From JAVJQS01 sp040218815 (GTDB lineage Bacteria > Bacteroidota > Bacteroidia > Flavobacteriales_E > Vicingaceae), in contig JAVJQS010000004.1 in the NCBI GenBank assembly GCA_040218815.1, forward strand, positions 558,001 through 622,000: DNA of 64,000 nucleotides, given 5' to 3'. The notes under the pieces were generated by a model, which was not told where the DNA came from, ran no database searches, and saw nothing but the letters and a program-made list of their open reading frames with translations. The translations under genes and the position numbers were made by a program. Of the stretch, positions 30,747-41,485 are shown piece by piece (the stretch's first letter is position 1; the number at the start of each line of letters is the position of its first letter).

Positions 30747-31854
30747 ACTACGCAGAATCTCCGTCGACAATATTTGGAAGGTATTGTTAATAGTTGTTCT
30801 TCTAGTTCATTCTTTAATTAATGCTAGTCAAGTTTTAGTACCTATAGTTTTTAGTCTCTTTTTAGCAATTATTATTAGCCCTCTCGTTTCATTTTTTGAG
30901 AAGAAAAATATTAATACTATCATCTCTATAATTATATCTTTACTAATCATAATTACAGTTTTAGGAGGCGGCATCTATTATGTAAGCTTTCAAGCCAAAA
31001 ATTTAATCTTAGACTTACCAGATTTAGCTGAAAAGTTTAATAATACAATTGATAGTATAGCTGAAAAAATATCTTCTATCAATGGTTTATCAGCTCAAGA
31101 GCCTAAAGAGCTTCTCAAACAACACTCTGATAAATTAATGTCTTCTGGGAGTAAAATTTTAACAAATGCTTTATCATTAACTGGAAATTTTTTGACTTTT
31201 ATAAGCCTAGTTCCAATTTACGTCTTCTTTATGCTTTTGTATCGAAAAAACTTTAAGACTTTTTTGGTAAAACTTGACCCCGAAGATGATGACAATTATG
31301 TTTCAATGGTGCGAGAAGCAAATATTATGGTACACAGTTATATTGTTGGTCTTGTTATTGTAATTGCAATAATTGCAATATTAAATTCCATTGGATTGTA
31401 TGCCTTAGGGTTAAAATATGCGATTTTTATGGGAGTTCTTTCAGCAGTTTTGACGGTTATTCCTTACATTGGGATATTTATTGGTGGGTTATTGCCATTT
31501 CTTGTAGCTCTAATCACGAAAGACTCTTTATTCTACCCCCTTGCTGTGGTTGGAATAATGGGCTTGGTTCAATTTCTGGAAGGTAATTTCATTACTCCTA
31601 ATATAACTGGATCTCAAGTTAATATTAATCCATTAGCAGCAATTATTGCCTTAATAATTGGCGCAAATCTTTGGGGAATTATAGGTATGATTTTAGCAAT
31701 TCCAATGACAGGAATTTTAAAAATTATTTTTAGTCATTACGAACGGCTTCGACCTTATGCCGTTTTGTTACAAAGTGATGAAGAACAAAGTAAAAATCCA
31801 GAAGATAATGTTGGAATTTATAAAAAGTTTAAAAACTTATTCAACAAGTCTTAA
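30739..31854 (+). CDS. AI-2E family transporter
   Basis: The 371-residue inner-membrane protein has about eight membrane helices in the AI-2E family arrangement: two N-terminal helices (VLVPIVFSLFLAIIISPLV), a soluble loop (about 85-140), and the conserved C-terminal part with IPYIGIFIGGLLPFLVAL, EGNFITPNITGSQVNINPLA and GANLWGIIGMILAIPMTGILKI. Members export small molecules or act in ion homeostasis; the substrate is not predictable. Its stop codon overlaps the convergent PorP gene by four bases. Confidence 0.9.
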   Translation: MNKLRRISVDNIWKVLLIVVLLVHSLINASQVLVPIVFSLFLAIIISPLVSFFEKKNINTIISIIISLLIIITVLGGGIYYVSFQAKNLILDLPDLAEKFNNTIDSIAEKISSINGLSAQEPKELLKQHSDKLMSSGSKILTNALSLTGNFLTFISLVPIYVFFMLLYRKNFKTFLVKLDPEDDDNYVSMVREANIMVHSYIVGLVIVIAIIAILNSIGLYALGLKYAIFMGVLSAVLTVIPYIGIFIGGLLPFLVALITKDSLFYPLAVVGIMGLVQFLEGNFITPNITGSQVNINPLAAIIALIIGANLWGIIGMILAIPMTGILKIIFSHYERLRPYAVLLQSDEEQSKNPEDNVGIYKKFKNLFNKS

Positions 31855-32861
31855 AATTTAGCACAAGGAACAATAAACCTCCTGCTTTTTCGCTTTGATT
31901 TTTTACTTGCAAACTCATAAACTAGTGAGATTTCGTGAGCGCCTCCAGAATCGGAAATCAATCTTGAAATAGTCACATCATAACTATACCCTACACGGAG
32001 ATTTCTATCTGGTATGCTAAATCCAACTAGTAAAATAACAGCATCGTTATTAGCATAACCTCTATCATATCTCTTAAATCCTGGAATACCTCTATACCAA
32101 AATCCAAAAGTAAATGGTGCGTGATTGTAGTAAGCTCCGATATCAAATTGATCAAATTTGCCTTGAGCATCATAATGCAAAGCGGTCGTAATTTCTCGTG
32201 AAGATCGTCTTTTTACAACTGGGCCAGATAAACTAAATTTATAACCGGCCTGAAAAGTAAACTTCATAGGCAATTCAGAGTTCCCGTTGGCTAATAAGGC
32301 TTGATTAGGTTTATTTATATGATTTAAAGAACTGCTGACCCAATAATTTTCAGCATATAACAATAAGCCTGCACTAATATCAGCATAGCTAGAATTTTCA
32401 TCAGCAAAAGCGTCTACATCTAAAGTTGAACTACTTCCACTTTCCAATTGATCATTAAAAACTAATTTGTCATAGTCTATTCCTCGAAACCCATATCCAA
32501 TCTTTAAACCTGGCTGAAGAATCATTTTTCTATTTATTTGAAATCGATATGCATATGAAAAGGCTACTGAATTTGTTGTCAATCCAAAAGATCCAGCTTC
32601 CTCCCTATTCATCATTAAGCCGAAACCGCTATTTATATCGGCAGCATTATATTCGTAAGAGGCGTGATAAGATTCAAAGGCTCCTGGAATATTAGGCCAC
32701 TGATGCCTGTAATTCACAACCAAACGGTGTTCAATAGTAGCACCTGTAAAAGCTGGGTTGGTATATAAAGGAGCTGCATAAAACTGTGAAAAACGCATAT
32801 CTTGACCCTTTGCTGAAAACAACATCAAAAAAGTAAATGAAAGGAGCAAGTAGTTTTTCAT
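31851..32861 (-). CDS. PorP/SprF family type IX secretion-associated outer-membrane protein
   Basis: The 336-residue protein has a signal peptide (LLLSFTFLMLFSAKGQ) and the PorP/SprF hallmarks: QDMRFSQFYAAPLYTNPAFTG at the mature N-terminus (in parts MRFSQFYAAPLYTNPAF), a 14-strand barrel pattern, and GYSYDVTISRLISDSGGAHEISL near the end. These proteins anchor or route particular T9SS substrates, often the large type B protein encoded beside them. The four-base overlap with the PD40 gene upstream supports coupled expression. Confidence 0.92.
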   Translation of the reverse strand: MKNYLLLSFTFLMLFSAKGQDMRFSQFYAAPLYTNPAFTGATIEHRLVVNYRHQWPNIPGAFESYHASYEYNAADINSGFGLMMNREEAGSFGLTTNSVAFSYAYRFQINRKMILQPGLKIGYGFRGIDYDKLVFNDQLESGSSSTLDVDAFADENSSYADISAGLLLYAENYWVSSSLNHINKPNQALLANGNSELPMKFTFQAGYKFSLSGPVVKRRSSREITTALHYDAQGKFDQFDIGAYYNHAPFTFGFWYRGIPGFKRYDRGYANNDAVILLVGFSIPDRNLRVGYSYDVTISRLISDSGGAHEISLVYEFASKKSKRKSRRFIVPCAKF

Positions 32862-34447
32862 TCAGAGGCCTGGCTTTTATTTAACTTAAATTCCATTTTT
32901 TGTGTTTTCCTTAATTGATCAACAGAAAAAATAACCGATTCTATATGTTTATCGAAGCCATCAGCTTCAACAATCACCTCAAACTCTTCATTTGGATTAA
33001 CTAGAAAAATAAATCCCCCATCCTCAGGATCTGAAACATGCACACCTGTCAATTCAGCATCCTTTAAACTCATTATCGTTATATTAGCAGCTACAACATC
33101 ACCTGTACCTTCATCTATAACTTTCCCTTTAATGACTGACTGCCTTAAACTCTTTTCTAAATAGTCAATCAAATAAATATCATGTTCACCAAAGCCACCT
33201 TTTTTGTCAGAAGAATAATAGCCGTGTTGTTCATTGGCAGATATAGTAAAATAGATGTCATCTTTAGTAGTATTAGTAGGATAACCCATATTTTCGGGGT
33301 CTGACCAAGTTTCTTCATCAAGCAGAGCACTCTTAAACACATCAAATCCCCCCATACTTTCGTGACCCTTTGAACTAAAGTAAAGTGTATGACCATCAGG
33401 ATGAATAAAAGGTGCGTCGTCATGATACTTTGTGTTAATTGAAGGTCCCAGGTTTTTTGGAAGACTCCAATCACCGTTAGGCAATAAAATAACTCTGTAT
33501 ATATCAAATCCACCATACCCGCCCTCTCTATTTGAAGAAAAGTAGAAGGTTTTTCCATCCAATGACAATGAGGCACTTGGTTCAATTGAATAAGCTGAAT
33601 TAATTTTTTCGCTCATTCGAACAGGTACGGTCCATTTTCCATTTAAATAAATAGATTCATAAAGATCTCCTCCAATTAAGTTTTCATTTGATCGGTATAC
33701 AAAAAGTCGATTTCCATCAGGAGATAACCCTACGCTGGCATCATGCTTATTAGTATTCACTTGTCCATTAATTGGAGTGGCTAAACTCCATTCTTGATTT
33801 GAATTCGCTCTGCTAGAAGTATAGATATCTTCAAAAGGTTGACCTGTTGGGTCCATGGTATTTCCTTCACGAATTCGTCTTGATGTAAATACCATAAATG
33901 TTTCATCTGAAGAGATGATAGGCACGTATTCTGAGTTTTCTGTATTGATTGATGGGCCCAAATTAATAATGTTCACAATTTCAGGCTCAGACATAAACTT
34001 ATGTGCATTCAAAATATTACGCATCAGCAATGTAGTTTGATCAAAACTTACAAGAGAGAATTTACTGTCTCTAGTTTGTTCAAATTCTGTTAGCTTTTCT
34101 TCTGCTGAAATTAGATTTCCAAAATATAAATCAAGCTTGGCCAAGTAAAAAGTTGCATCTGAATTGAAGCTCTCGCCTCTTTTTAAATGCTCCCTTGCTT
34201 TTTCATAGCGCTTAAGTTGATAATAAGACTCCCCTAATTTAAATTGAAGTTCAGCAAAATCAGGATCTACTCCTTCTATCTTTTCATATAGGTCTATGGC
34301 AGATTTATAATCGCCGTAGTAGTAAAAAGATTCAGCTTCATTGAAAATCTTCTTTTCTTCACGTTCAAACTTGCTTGTTTGTGCATTTAATGAGAATTCA
34401 GAAAGCATCGTAATCCCAATTAAAACTATTTTAATCCATTTATTCAT
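32858..34447 (-). CDS. TPR-PD40 (WD40-like) T9SS-associated protein without OmpA domain
   Basis: The 529-residue protein has a signal peptide and TPR-like helices (about 25-130, AESFYYYGDYKSAIDLYEKI). A PD40 propeller follows (about 175-430, with repeats such as GLSPDGNRLFVYRS, SLSLDGKTFYFSSNREGG, IHPDGHTLYFSSKGHES) and then a carboxypeptidase-regulatory-like domain (about 435-529). PorE-like relatives usually continue with an OmpA peptidoglycan-binding domain; here the protein ends before it. The start shares one base with the stop of the PKD gene (TAATG). Confidence 0.88.
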   Translation of the reverse strand: MNKWIKIVLIGITMLSEFSLNAQTSKFEREEKKIFNEAESFYYYGDYKSAIDLYEKIEGVDPDFAELQFKLGESYYQLKRYEKAREHLKRGESFNSDATFYLAKLDLYFGNLISAEEKLTEFEQTRDSKFSLVSFDQTTLLMRNILNAHKFMSEPEIVNIINLGPSINTENSEYVPIISSDETFMVFTSRRIREGNTMDPTGQPFEDIYTSSRANSNQEWSLATPINGQVNTNKHDASVGLSPDGNRLFVYRSNENLIGGDLYESIYLNGKWTVPVRMSEKINSAYSIEPSASLSLDGKTFYFSSNREGGYGGFDIYRVILLPNGDWSLPKNLGPSINTKYHDDAPFIHPDGHTLYFSSKGHESMGGFDVFKSALLDEETWSDPENMGYPTNTTKDDIYFTISANEQHGYYSSDKKGGFGEHDIYLIDYLEKSLRQSVIKGKVIDEGTGDVVAANITIMSLKDAELTGVHVSDPEDGGFIFLVNPNEEFEVIVEADGFDKHIESVIFSVDQLRKTQKMEFKLNKSQASE

Positions 34448-37400
34448 TAGCGTAATAACATTAAGTCTCCAACTTTAACGAATGAAGTGCCATCGGCAAA
34501 CTCCGCTTTTATTTTCCAAACATAGACATCTTGTTTGCATAACTCATCTCTATAGTATCCATCCCATCCAATATTAATGTCTTGACTAACAAATAATAAC
34601 TCGCCCCATTTATTGAAAATGTTAAGTTCATATTTTGTTGTTCCAGAAAGCTTTGCATAAAACACATCGTTGGTCTCACCTGCTCCAGGGTTTACATTAA
34701 CTTTTCCTCCATTTGGTCCGTTTGGATTTGGTGTAAAAGCATTGGGCACATTTACTTCTCCTTTTAACTCTGCTAGAACTGATGCAGGAGCGAATGCAGT
34801 GTCAACACATCCATTGTCGGATGCAGCCACCAAATACGGATTATATTCCCCCGGTAATTTGTAAAAATACACAGGACTTCTTTCGGTTGAAGTACCTCCA
34901 TCACCAAAATACCAACTATATGAGTCTGCATTGAAGGTGCTATTAGAAAATACAACAGGGTCGTTTGGAATGAATACTTTCTCCTTACTCATTATAAATC
35001 CGGCAATTGGCCGCTTAAATACTTTTACATAATTACTCTTTGTTTCAGTATCGAAAAGATTTTTCTCAAATCCTGTAACAGTTAAGGTTACGTCATACTC
35101 TCCTTCATTGAAATAAATATGTGTCGGGTTTTCAGAACTAGACTTTCCTCCATCACCAAAATCCCATTCAAAGGTTCTAGCATACAGCGAATTACTTTGA
35201 AAGGTTACTTCTAATGGTTGACAACCAGAAGCAGAGTCAATAAAGTCAGCTTCTGGGTTCGGTACTTTAATAGTTACCAATTTGTTTACACTGTCGGAGC
35301 AAAATGCAGTTGAAGCGACAAGCTTAACAATGTATTGACCCCAAGTAGCGTAAGTTTTGGTTCCAGGGTCTTTCACATTGGAAAAAGTTGAGTCATCAAA
35401 ATCCCATTTATAGGTCCAATTTCCTGGATTACTAGTGTTTGTAAACGTCACTGTGCTATTCGGAAATGTTTGAACTAATGGTGTTGGTTCAAAATCTGGA
35501 ATAGGTGTAGGACGAACTAAAATATCTTTTTCAATAGTATCATTACAATTGTATAAGGATCGGGCTATTAACTGAACTGTAAAAATTGAATCAACTGAAC
35601 CAGTATTAAAATAACGGTTGGTGGTAAGCATGCCTTGCCCTATTCTTCCATCACCGAAATCCCAGTCATAACTTACAGCGCCGAAAGATTGACTTCTAAA
35701 AGTAGCATCTAAGGGGGAACAAGCAGTATCAGGAGAAGTAAAGTCGGCTATTACTTGGGGATTTACTTCCACATTTAAACTCATTGTATCAGCACAGCCT
35801 TTATCAGTATATACTCGAAGTTCCGGCATATAATTTATTGGCCCTAATGATAAAGTGTTTGTGAAGATATGGCTTGTCAGTGTATTACAATTGTTCAATG
35901 TATTCATGTCTCCGTATACCCAAGAACAACTATCAGCAATAGTTGAATTATTAGTAAACTCAACTAACAGGGGCTGACATCCAGCATTATTACTCATTGT
36001 AAAATCTGCAAGTGGTTTAGGAAAAACAGTAATATCTTTCTCTATTGTATCCTTGCAACTATAGTTTGTATTGGTAACAATAAGGCGTGTAGTGTATACA
36101 GTATCTTGTTGTCCAAAGTTTTGGAAAAAATATCTAGGGTTTTGTAAAGGTGCTCCACCTCCATCTCCAAAAGTCCATTCAAATTGGTTCCCCCCTACAG
36201 ACTGATTTTGGAAACGTATTGGCAAAGGACTGCAACCTGCAGAGTCTGACACAAAATCAGCAGTAACTCTTGGGTTTACAGTTATTTTTTGATTCATGGT
36301 ATCACTGCAACCTAAATCGGTATATACAACCAAATTACTTTCGTAGTCAATCGGAAAAAATGAAGTAGAGTTCGTATACGTATGCGAATTTGTAGGAGAA
36401 CATAACTTAAACGTATCTGCATCTCCATAAAGCCATAAACAACTATCAGCAAGACTAGAATTATTTGTAAACGTGACTCTTAAGGGATGACATCCTTGAA
36501 CATTATTCACACTAAAGTCAGCGGTAGGCTTTGGATATACCGTAATTGTCCTATTAACATTATCAACACACCCTTGAGTGGAAGTAGCTTGAAGGCTTAC
36601 TAAATATTGCTCAATGCTATCAGAAACATTTGTAAAAGTATTTGTTGGATCTGAGTTTATACTGGATTGCGAGTCTCCAAAATCCCAAAAATATCCTGTG
36701 GTTGGGGCGCCGACTGAATTATTTGTAAATCGAATCCTCAATGGGCTACATCCAATTGTATCAGATACAAAACGAGCATCAATGAAAGGATAAACCTCTA
36801 CATTTCTTGAAGAAGTATCTTTACAACCATTATCTGTTTCAGTAATCAAGCGAATAGTATTTGTTCTTGAAAATGCAGAACCATTCGTGTATGTTTTTAT
36901 AAAAGTAGCATCTGCTGTATCTGAAAAGGTACTATCTCCAAATTCCCAACTGTAAGAAGTTGCGCCGATTGAATTGTTTGTAATGTTGATTGGTAGTGGT
37001 TGACATCCACGGTTGGTATCCAAGGTAAATAGGGAGGTTGGATTTGGATAAATTAAAACATTACCAGTAGAAGTGTCTCTACATCCAAAACTATTTCTTG
37101 CAATTAACTGTACCGTGTCAACTCGATTATTGGTTGTATTATTAATAAATGTATGTGTAGGTGTTGGTCCAGAAGCTGTAGCACCATCTCCAAAATCCCA
37201 TTGATAATTTACTGCACCAACAACAGATGGAAATCTTACTGTTAATGGGCTACACCCTGAATCAGGAGCTGCTGTAAAATTAAAAATTGGCTCTGGGTAA
37301 ATCGTTATTGTTGCAACTGTAGTATCAGTGCAACCTGTAGCTGTTTGTGCAATCAATTTTACTTGATAGTTACTAATAAAGAGCGTCTTATTCTCAAATG

Positions 37401-39504
37401 TATGACTTGGACTAAATGCATTTACTACGGGAGTGCTATCTCCAAAATCCCAGGTAAAGGTAAGATTCGAACCCATGGTAGTATTTGTAAACTGAACATC
37501 AACTGGACCACAATCTGCTACTGCGTTGGAGGTAAATGAAGGCTGGGGCACTGGATATACACGGACAGTATCAGTGATAGTATCAGAACAACCAAATGCA
37601 GTTGTAGCAATTAATGTAACCACAAATAAAGTATCATCTGGTGAAGTGTTTGAAAAGGTGTGTGTTGTATCTCTTGCCGTTGAAATAGCTGAACCATCAC
37701 CAAAGTTCCATCTAAATGTTGTTGCATTTGCAGAAGAATTATTGGTAAAGTCAATCGTTAATCTGGAGCAGCCTTCTAAAGTATCTGCAGTAAATGCAGC
37801 AACAGGAGGAGGTTCAACAGTAACTGGTAGAATTGAGGTATCTTGACAAAATCCATTGTCAACAATTTGTGTCACTTGATAAGTACCTGCAACCGTGTAG
37901 ATGTGAGAAGGATCTTGTTGGGTGCTAGCATTACCATCTCCAAAATCCCAATCGTAAGAAGTTATTGGATCAGGACCTGAGACTGTTGTGTCAACGAAAA
38001 CAGCAGGTAAATCCAAACAAATTGGAAATACTGTAAAGCCTGAAATAGGAGTTTGCCTAACACGGATAAACTTGCTTTCAGTATTCGTACACCCTTGAGG
38101 ACCGTCAACTCTTAATTCAACTCTATAAGTACCAACTGTATCATAAAATTGACTTGGTGGACTTGCACCTGTAAATGTATTTCCATTATCAAAATCCCAA
38201 TTGTAAGTTGCAATATTACCTGTTGATGCATCGGTGAAGTTTACTGTCATGCTATCACACGCATCATTATCATCAAATGTAAAATCTGCTGCTGGACTAG
38301 CTAAAACATGCAAATCAACAGAAGCAGTATCACTACATCCTTGAGCACCTGCAACTCCAACTGCTAATTGAATGGTATAATCACCAGGAGTATTATAGGT
38401 TCTAGTCTTATTTCCTCCACCTAATGCTTCAAAACCATTTCCTCGATCAAAATTCCAGAAAAACTCATTAGCTCCGCCGAAAGTGCCATTAGTAAATGTT
38501 ACATTTTCTCCAGCACAAATGGTGTCTTTGTTTGAGGTAATTATTGCCGTTGGAGCATTAGTAATTTCTATGCTAATAGTAACATCATCAATTCCGCAAA
38601 AACTACTATCTTGAAGAGTCACAAAATAAACACCAACTCCAGGGTATGCCATTGGTGGAGGATTTATAATTGGTGGATTCCATGGTCTCCATTCAATAAT
38701 AGAATCATAACCTAATCCCCAATAATCACCAAAATTCCATCTTTCATAACGCTGTGTAGTATTTCCTTCAGGAAAACAGTTTCTTATGGTAGTATTTCTA
38801 TAGTTAACAATAGTATCAGGATAACATAGTAAGGTTGCTGAAGGATCAATTTGGGCTTCATCCAAATCCCACACCTTTAATGGGAAAAAAGTAGCAGTTG
38901 AAGTACCACAATAGTTTTCAGCAGTAAGGGTAACCTCAAGGTCACAACTTTGAACACCAACACCAGGCATGTATGTATGGTTAATGGTATCACCAAGGTT
39001 AGTGTAATCATATATTTCTATAGGGCTACCATCTCCAAAATCCCAAGTAAATGTTGTTGTTTCAGAAATTTGGGTGCTGCTATTAATAAATCTAAATAAT
39101 ACAGGAGTACAACCAAAGTTATCATCCCCTGTTGGCAACTGTATAGAGGCAAGCGGATTTCTCTCTAATACGACTAAACCATCAACAGTGCAGTTGGTGC
39201 TACTGTCAGTTATTGAAATATTAAATGTATCTGTAGTAGCAGCATATGTATGTGCGACATTTCCTGCTGTTGTTAAAGTTGCACCAGTAGAATCAGTACT
39301 TCCGTCTCCCCAACTAATAGCATAAGGACCAATAGTTGCGTCAGTTTGTATAAAAATAGTGTATGTTCCAGGTGTACAACTAACAAATAAAGGATTATCA
39401 CTTGCCACTCCATTCCCATCAAGCACTCTAAAGGTACATTGGGCAGCTGAGAACAGATACAAAATAGAAGCAAAGAACAGCAGTAGAAGTTTTTTCATAG
39501 CCAT
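34447..39504 (-). CDS. giant PKD-repeat surface protein with T9SS type B (CHU_C) sorting domain
   Basis: The 1685-residue secreted protein has a signal peptide (KKLLLLFFASILYLFSAAQ) and about 17-18 PKD domains, each marked by a W-[DNE]-F-G-D-G-like strand (for example WDFGDGNASTQQD, WNFGDGSAISTARD, WEFGDSTFSD). The type B sorting end is clear: VPNAFTPNPNGPN, YELNIFNKWGELLF, GWDGYYRDELCKQDVYVWKI and VKVGDLMLLR. It would be exported by T9SS and held at the surface, probably as an adhesin or gliding-related filament, with the PorP/SprF and PD40 partners encoded downstream. Confidence 0.93.
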   Translation of the reverse strand: MAMKKLLLLFFASILYLFSAAQCTFRVLDGNGVASDNPLFVSCTPGTYTIFIQTDATIGPYAISWGDGSTDSTGATLTTAGNVAHTYAATTDTFNISITDSSTNCTVDGLVVLERNPLASIQLPTGDDNFGCTPVLFRFINSSTQISETTTFTWDFGDGSPIEIYDYTNLGDTINHTYMPGVGVQSCDLEVTLTAENYCGTSTATFFPLKVWDLDEAQIDPSATLLCYPDTIVNYRNTTIRNCFPEGNTTQRYERWNFGDYWGLGYDSIIEWRPWNPPIINPPPMAYPGVGVYFVTLQDSSFCGIDDVTISIEITNAPTAIITSNKDTICAGENVTFTNGTFGGANEFFWNFDRGNGFEALGGGNKTRTYNTPGDYTIQLAVGVAGAQGCSDTASVDLHVLASPAADFTFDDNDACDSMTVNFTDASTGNIATYNWDFDNGNTFTGASPPSQFYDTVGTYRVELRVDGPQGCTNTESKFIRVRQTPISGFTVFPICLDLPAVFVDTTVSGPDPITSYDWDFGDGNASTQQDPSHIYTVAGTYQVTQIVDNGFCQDTSILPVTVEPPPVAAFTADTLEGCSRLTIDFTNNSSANATTFRWNFGDGSAISTARDTTHTFSNTSPDDTLFVVTLIATTAFGCSDTITDTVRVYPVPQPSFTSNAVADCGPVDVQFTNTTMGSNLTFTWDFGDSTPVVNAFSPSHTFENKTLFISNYQVKLIAQTATGCTDTTVATITIYPEPIFNFTAAPDSGCSPLTVRFPSVVGAVNYQWDFGDGATASGPTPTHTFINNTTNNRVDTVQLIARNSFGCRDTSTGNVLIYPNPTSLFTLDTNRGCQPLPINITNNSIGATSYSWEFGDSTFSDTADATFIKTYTNGSAFSRTNTIRLITETDNGCKDTSSRNVEVYPFIDARFVSDTIGCSPLRIRFTNNSVGAPTTGYFWDFGDSQSSINSDPTNTFTNVSDSIEQYLVSLQATSTQGCVDNVNRTITVYPKPTADFSVNNVQGCHPLRVTFTNNSSLADSCLWLYGDADTFKLCSPTNSHTYTNSTSFFPIDYESNLVVYTDLGCSDTMNQKITVNPRVTADFVSDSAGCSPLPIRFQNQSVGGNQFEWTFGDGGGAPLQNPRYFFQNFGQQDTVYTTRLIVTNTNYSCKDTIEKDITVFPKPLADFTMSNNAGCQPLLVEFTNNSTIADSCSWVYGDMNTLNNCNTLTSHIFTNTLSLGPINYMPELRVYTDKGCADTMSLNVEVNPQVIADFTSPDTACSPLDATFRSQSFGAVSYDWDFGDGRIGQGMLTTNRYFNTGSVDSIFTVQLIARSLYNCNDTIEKDILVRPTPIPDFEPTPLVQTFPNSTVTFTNTSNPGNWTYKWDFDDSTFSNVKDPGTKTYATWGQYIVKLVASTAFCSDSVNKLVTIKVPNPEADFIDSASGCQPLEVTFQSNSLYARTFEWDFGDGGKSSSENPTHIYFNEGEYDVTLTVTGFEKNLFDTETKSNYVKVFKRPIAGFIMSKEKVFIPNDPVVFSNSTFNADSYSWYFGDGGTSTERSPVYFYKLPGEYNPYLVAASDNGCVDTAFAPASVLAELKGEVNVPNAFTPNPNGPNGGKVNVNPGAGETNDVFYAKLSGTTKYELNIFNKWGELLFVSQDINIGWDGYYRDELCKQDVYVWKIKAEFADGTSFVKVGDLMLLR

Positions 39505-39570
39505 TTTTTACGTTAAATATTTATTCTGGTTTCGCAGAAGTTTTTTATAATCCTTATAAAACCCACATAA

Positions 39571-41355
39571 CTAACCTTCATTTACTGTTTCTGAATGAGT
39601 TACACCAAGCATCATTTTTTTGATATATTTTACTGGTGCACTCCCATAGCTCAAAAACTCTTCATGAAATTCCTTCAATGAGTAGTTCTCCCCTTTTATC
39701 GTTTTATATTCATCACGTAATTGCAAAATTTCATAATAACCAGTAAAATAGCTACACAACTGAACTTGGGTAAGTCTGGCACGCCTCCATTTTCCAATTG
39801 CTTCCGACTGTTCTTGAAAAGCTTCTTTCATGAGAAGCTGCATGGCCTCCTCTTCGGTAAAATCTAATACATGAACTCCGTAGTCCAATATCGTATTACA
39901 AACTGTTCGAAGGTTCCATTTGTAATACATTAAGCCCATTTCAAGAAAATCTCCTCCATAGTCATTTTCCAACATCATCTTTTCAGTATAAACAGCCCAC
40001 CCTTCAACCATGGCACCATTACCTAATATACTTTTAATTAAACTAGGCGATTTATTACTATATATTAATTGGGTATAATGTCCAGGAACGGCCTCATGAA
40101 TATTCAGTATTTGTAAGGTAAAATCGTTGTACTCTCGTAAGTAACTTTCTGCCTCCTCAGCAGTGTAATCGTCTAAAGGAGTAACATTATAGAATGTTTC
40201 AGCATTTTTATCGTAGGGCCCAGGCGCAGATATTGAAGCACCAGCAATACCGCGCATATACTCCGGTGTTTCTCGAACAATCAATGCTTTTTCAGGATCT
40301 AAGGTGATAAGTCCTTTTTCTTGAACAAAAGCCTCTAGTTGGGGAATTTGATTGCGTATTTCGACGATAAACGAGTCACGGTGTGCATGTTGCTTTGATA
40401 CTTCATTTATAACTAGTTTTATTTGCTGCAGTCGATTTCCTGGCTTTTCTTTTTCACCAAAGTATTTTTCCCAAAGCATTCCCGATAAGCGATACAAATT
40501 ATCATGTAATTTTTCCTTTTCTTCAATGGCTGCTTTAAAAATTTCTTCAGCTGAATAAGCTGATTGAATTTGATAGTTAAACTTCTTTTCATACAGCTCC
40601 TTACCTAATCTAAAGCTTCTACCATTTTGTTTCGCTTCCGGCAGAACTATTGAATCTAAATGGTTTTTAAACTCCTCAATAGCTTCTATTGCTTTAGCAT
40701 TCTTTTGTTTAAAATTTTCTTTGAAGTTTTCATCTAAGTTTGAGACTGCCAGTGAATCTAACAAAGTTTTTGAGAAGACTTGTTTTGATCCTTCCAGTTG
40801 TTGAATAGCAAGAGCAGTATGAACTTCTGTTGGATTTTTTAAGTTGGCTTTTGCTTGCTTGTAATAAGCAGGCACATTTTCTATTTTTTTATCGATTGCC
40901 TTCAGCCTGTTTTCTATAGAATTGCTCTTATAATTTATTACTTGAAAAAATGCTCCACCCAAAATATAGTTAGATGGATTCCATTCGTCTGACTTAAAAT
41001 CATTGATGTAAAAACCAATGGATTGGAGATAATCACGAATTAGAAAATAGTCGATTTTATCAACTTCTGAGAGTTTTTCCAACTTGATACTTTGAAGTTT
41101 TTCAATCCACTGCTCCGAAAATTTTAACTTTTTCTGCTTTTGAGCCTCATCAGGCAAGGGCAATAGCTCATCGAACTTATGATAACCCTCATAAGAAGCC
41201 CAAATTGGATTAATGCTCCACAAGGAATCAATAAATTCAACCTTAAAGGTGTCAAAATTCTTAACTATTTCAGTATTTTTTTCTTCACTATTACTTGGCT
41301 TCGTATCGCAGGCAAATAAAATTAGAAGAGCTGCAGCTAGAATTGTAATTTTCAT
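39571..41355 (-). CDS. DUF885 family lipoprotein, putative metallopeptidase
   Basis: The 594-residue lipoprotein (lipobox LILFAC) belongs to DUF885, a gluzincin-like family related to M3/M32 peptidases. The zinc motif reads HEAVPGHYTQ (HExxxGH form), followed by AMVEGWAVYTEKMM, where the Glu is the likely third ligand, and the R-M-C-like GYYEILQLRDEYK segment near the end. It probably removes or trims peptides in the periplasm or at the outer membrane. The gene stands alone between the PKD and the prolyl-oligopeptidase genes. Confidence 0.9.
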   Translation of the reverse strand: MKITILAAALLILFACDTKPSNSEEKNTEIVKNFDTFKVEFIDSLWSINPIWASYEGYHKFDELLPLPDEAQKQKKLKFSEQWIEKLQSIKLEKLSEVDKIDYFLIRDYLQSIGFYINDFKSDEWNPSNYILGGAFFQVINYKSNSIENRLKAIDKKIENVPAYYKQAKANLKNPTEVHTALAIQQLEGSKQVFSKTLLDSLAVSNLDENFKENFKQKNAKAIEAIEEFKNHLDSIVLPEAKQNGRSFRLGKELYEKKFNYQIQSAYSAEEIFKAAIEEKEKLHDNLYRLSGMLWEKYFGEKEKPGNRLQQIKLVINEVSKQHAHRDSFIVEIRNQIPQLEAFVQEKGLITLDPEKALIVRETPEYMRGIAGASISAPGPYDKNAETFYNVTPLDDYTAEEAESYLREYNDFTLQILNIHEAVPGHYTQLIYSNKSPSLIKSILGNGAMVEGWAVYTEKMMLENDYGGDFLEMGLMYYKWNLRTVCNTILDYGVHVLDFTEEEAMQLLMKEAFQEQSEAIGKWRRARLTQVQLCSYFTGYYEILQLRDEYKTIKGENYSLKEFHEEFLSYGSAPVKYIKKMMLGVTHSETVNEG

Positions 41356-41485
41356 AATGTGGTTTTAAAGTAAAAAAGTGAAATTAACGAATACAATTGT
41401 ATTAAATAGTAGAAGAAAAGAACCAGTAAAAGTCAGTTAAATTCTTATGTTTGGAGTTTAATTTTCAAATCAATCAAATGGTCTT

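Noticed and set aside
34447..39504. Regular repeats suggesting a CRISPR array or tandem DNA repeat
   Set aside because: The periodicity is that of PKD domains in one coding frame; the repeats differ in DNA sequence and have no constant spacer length.
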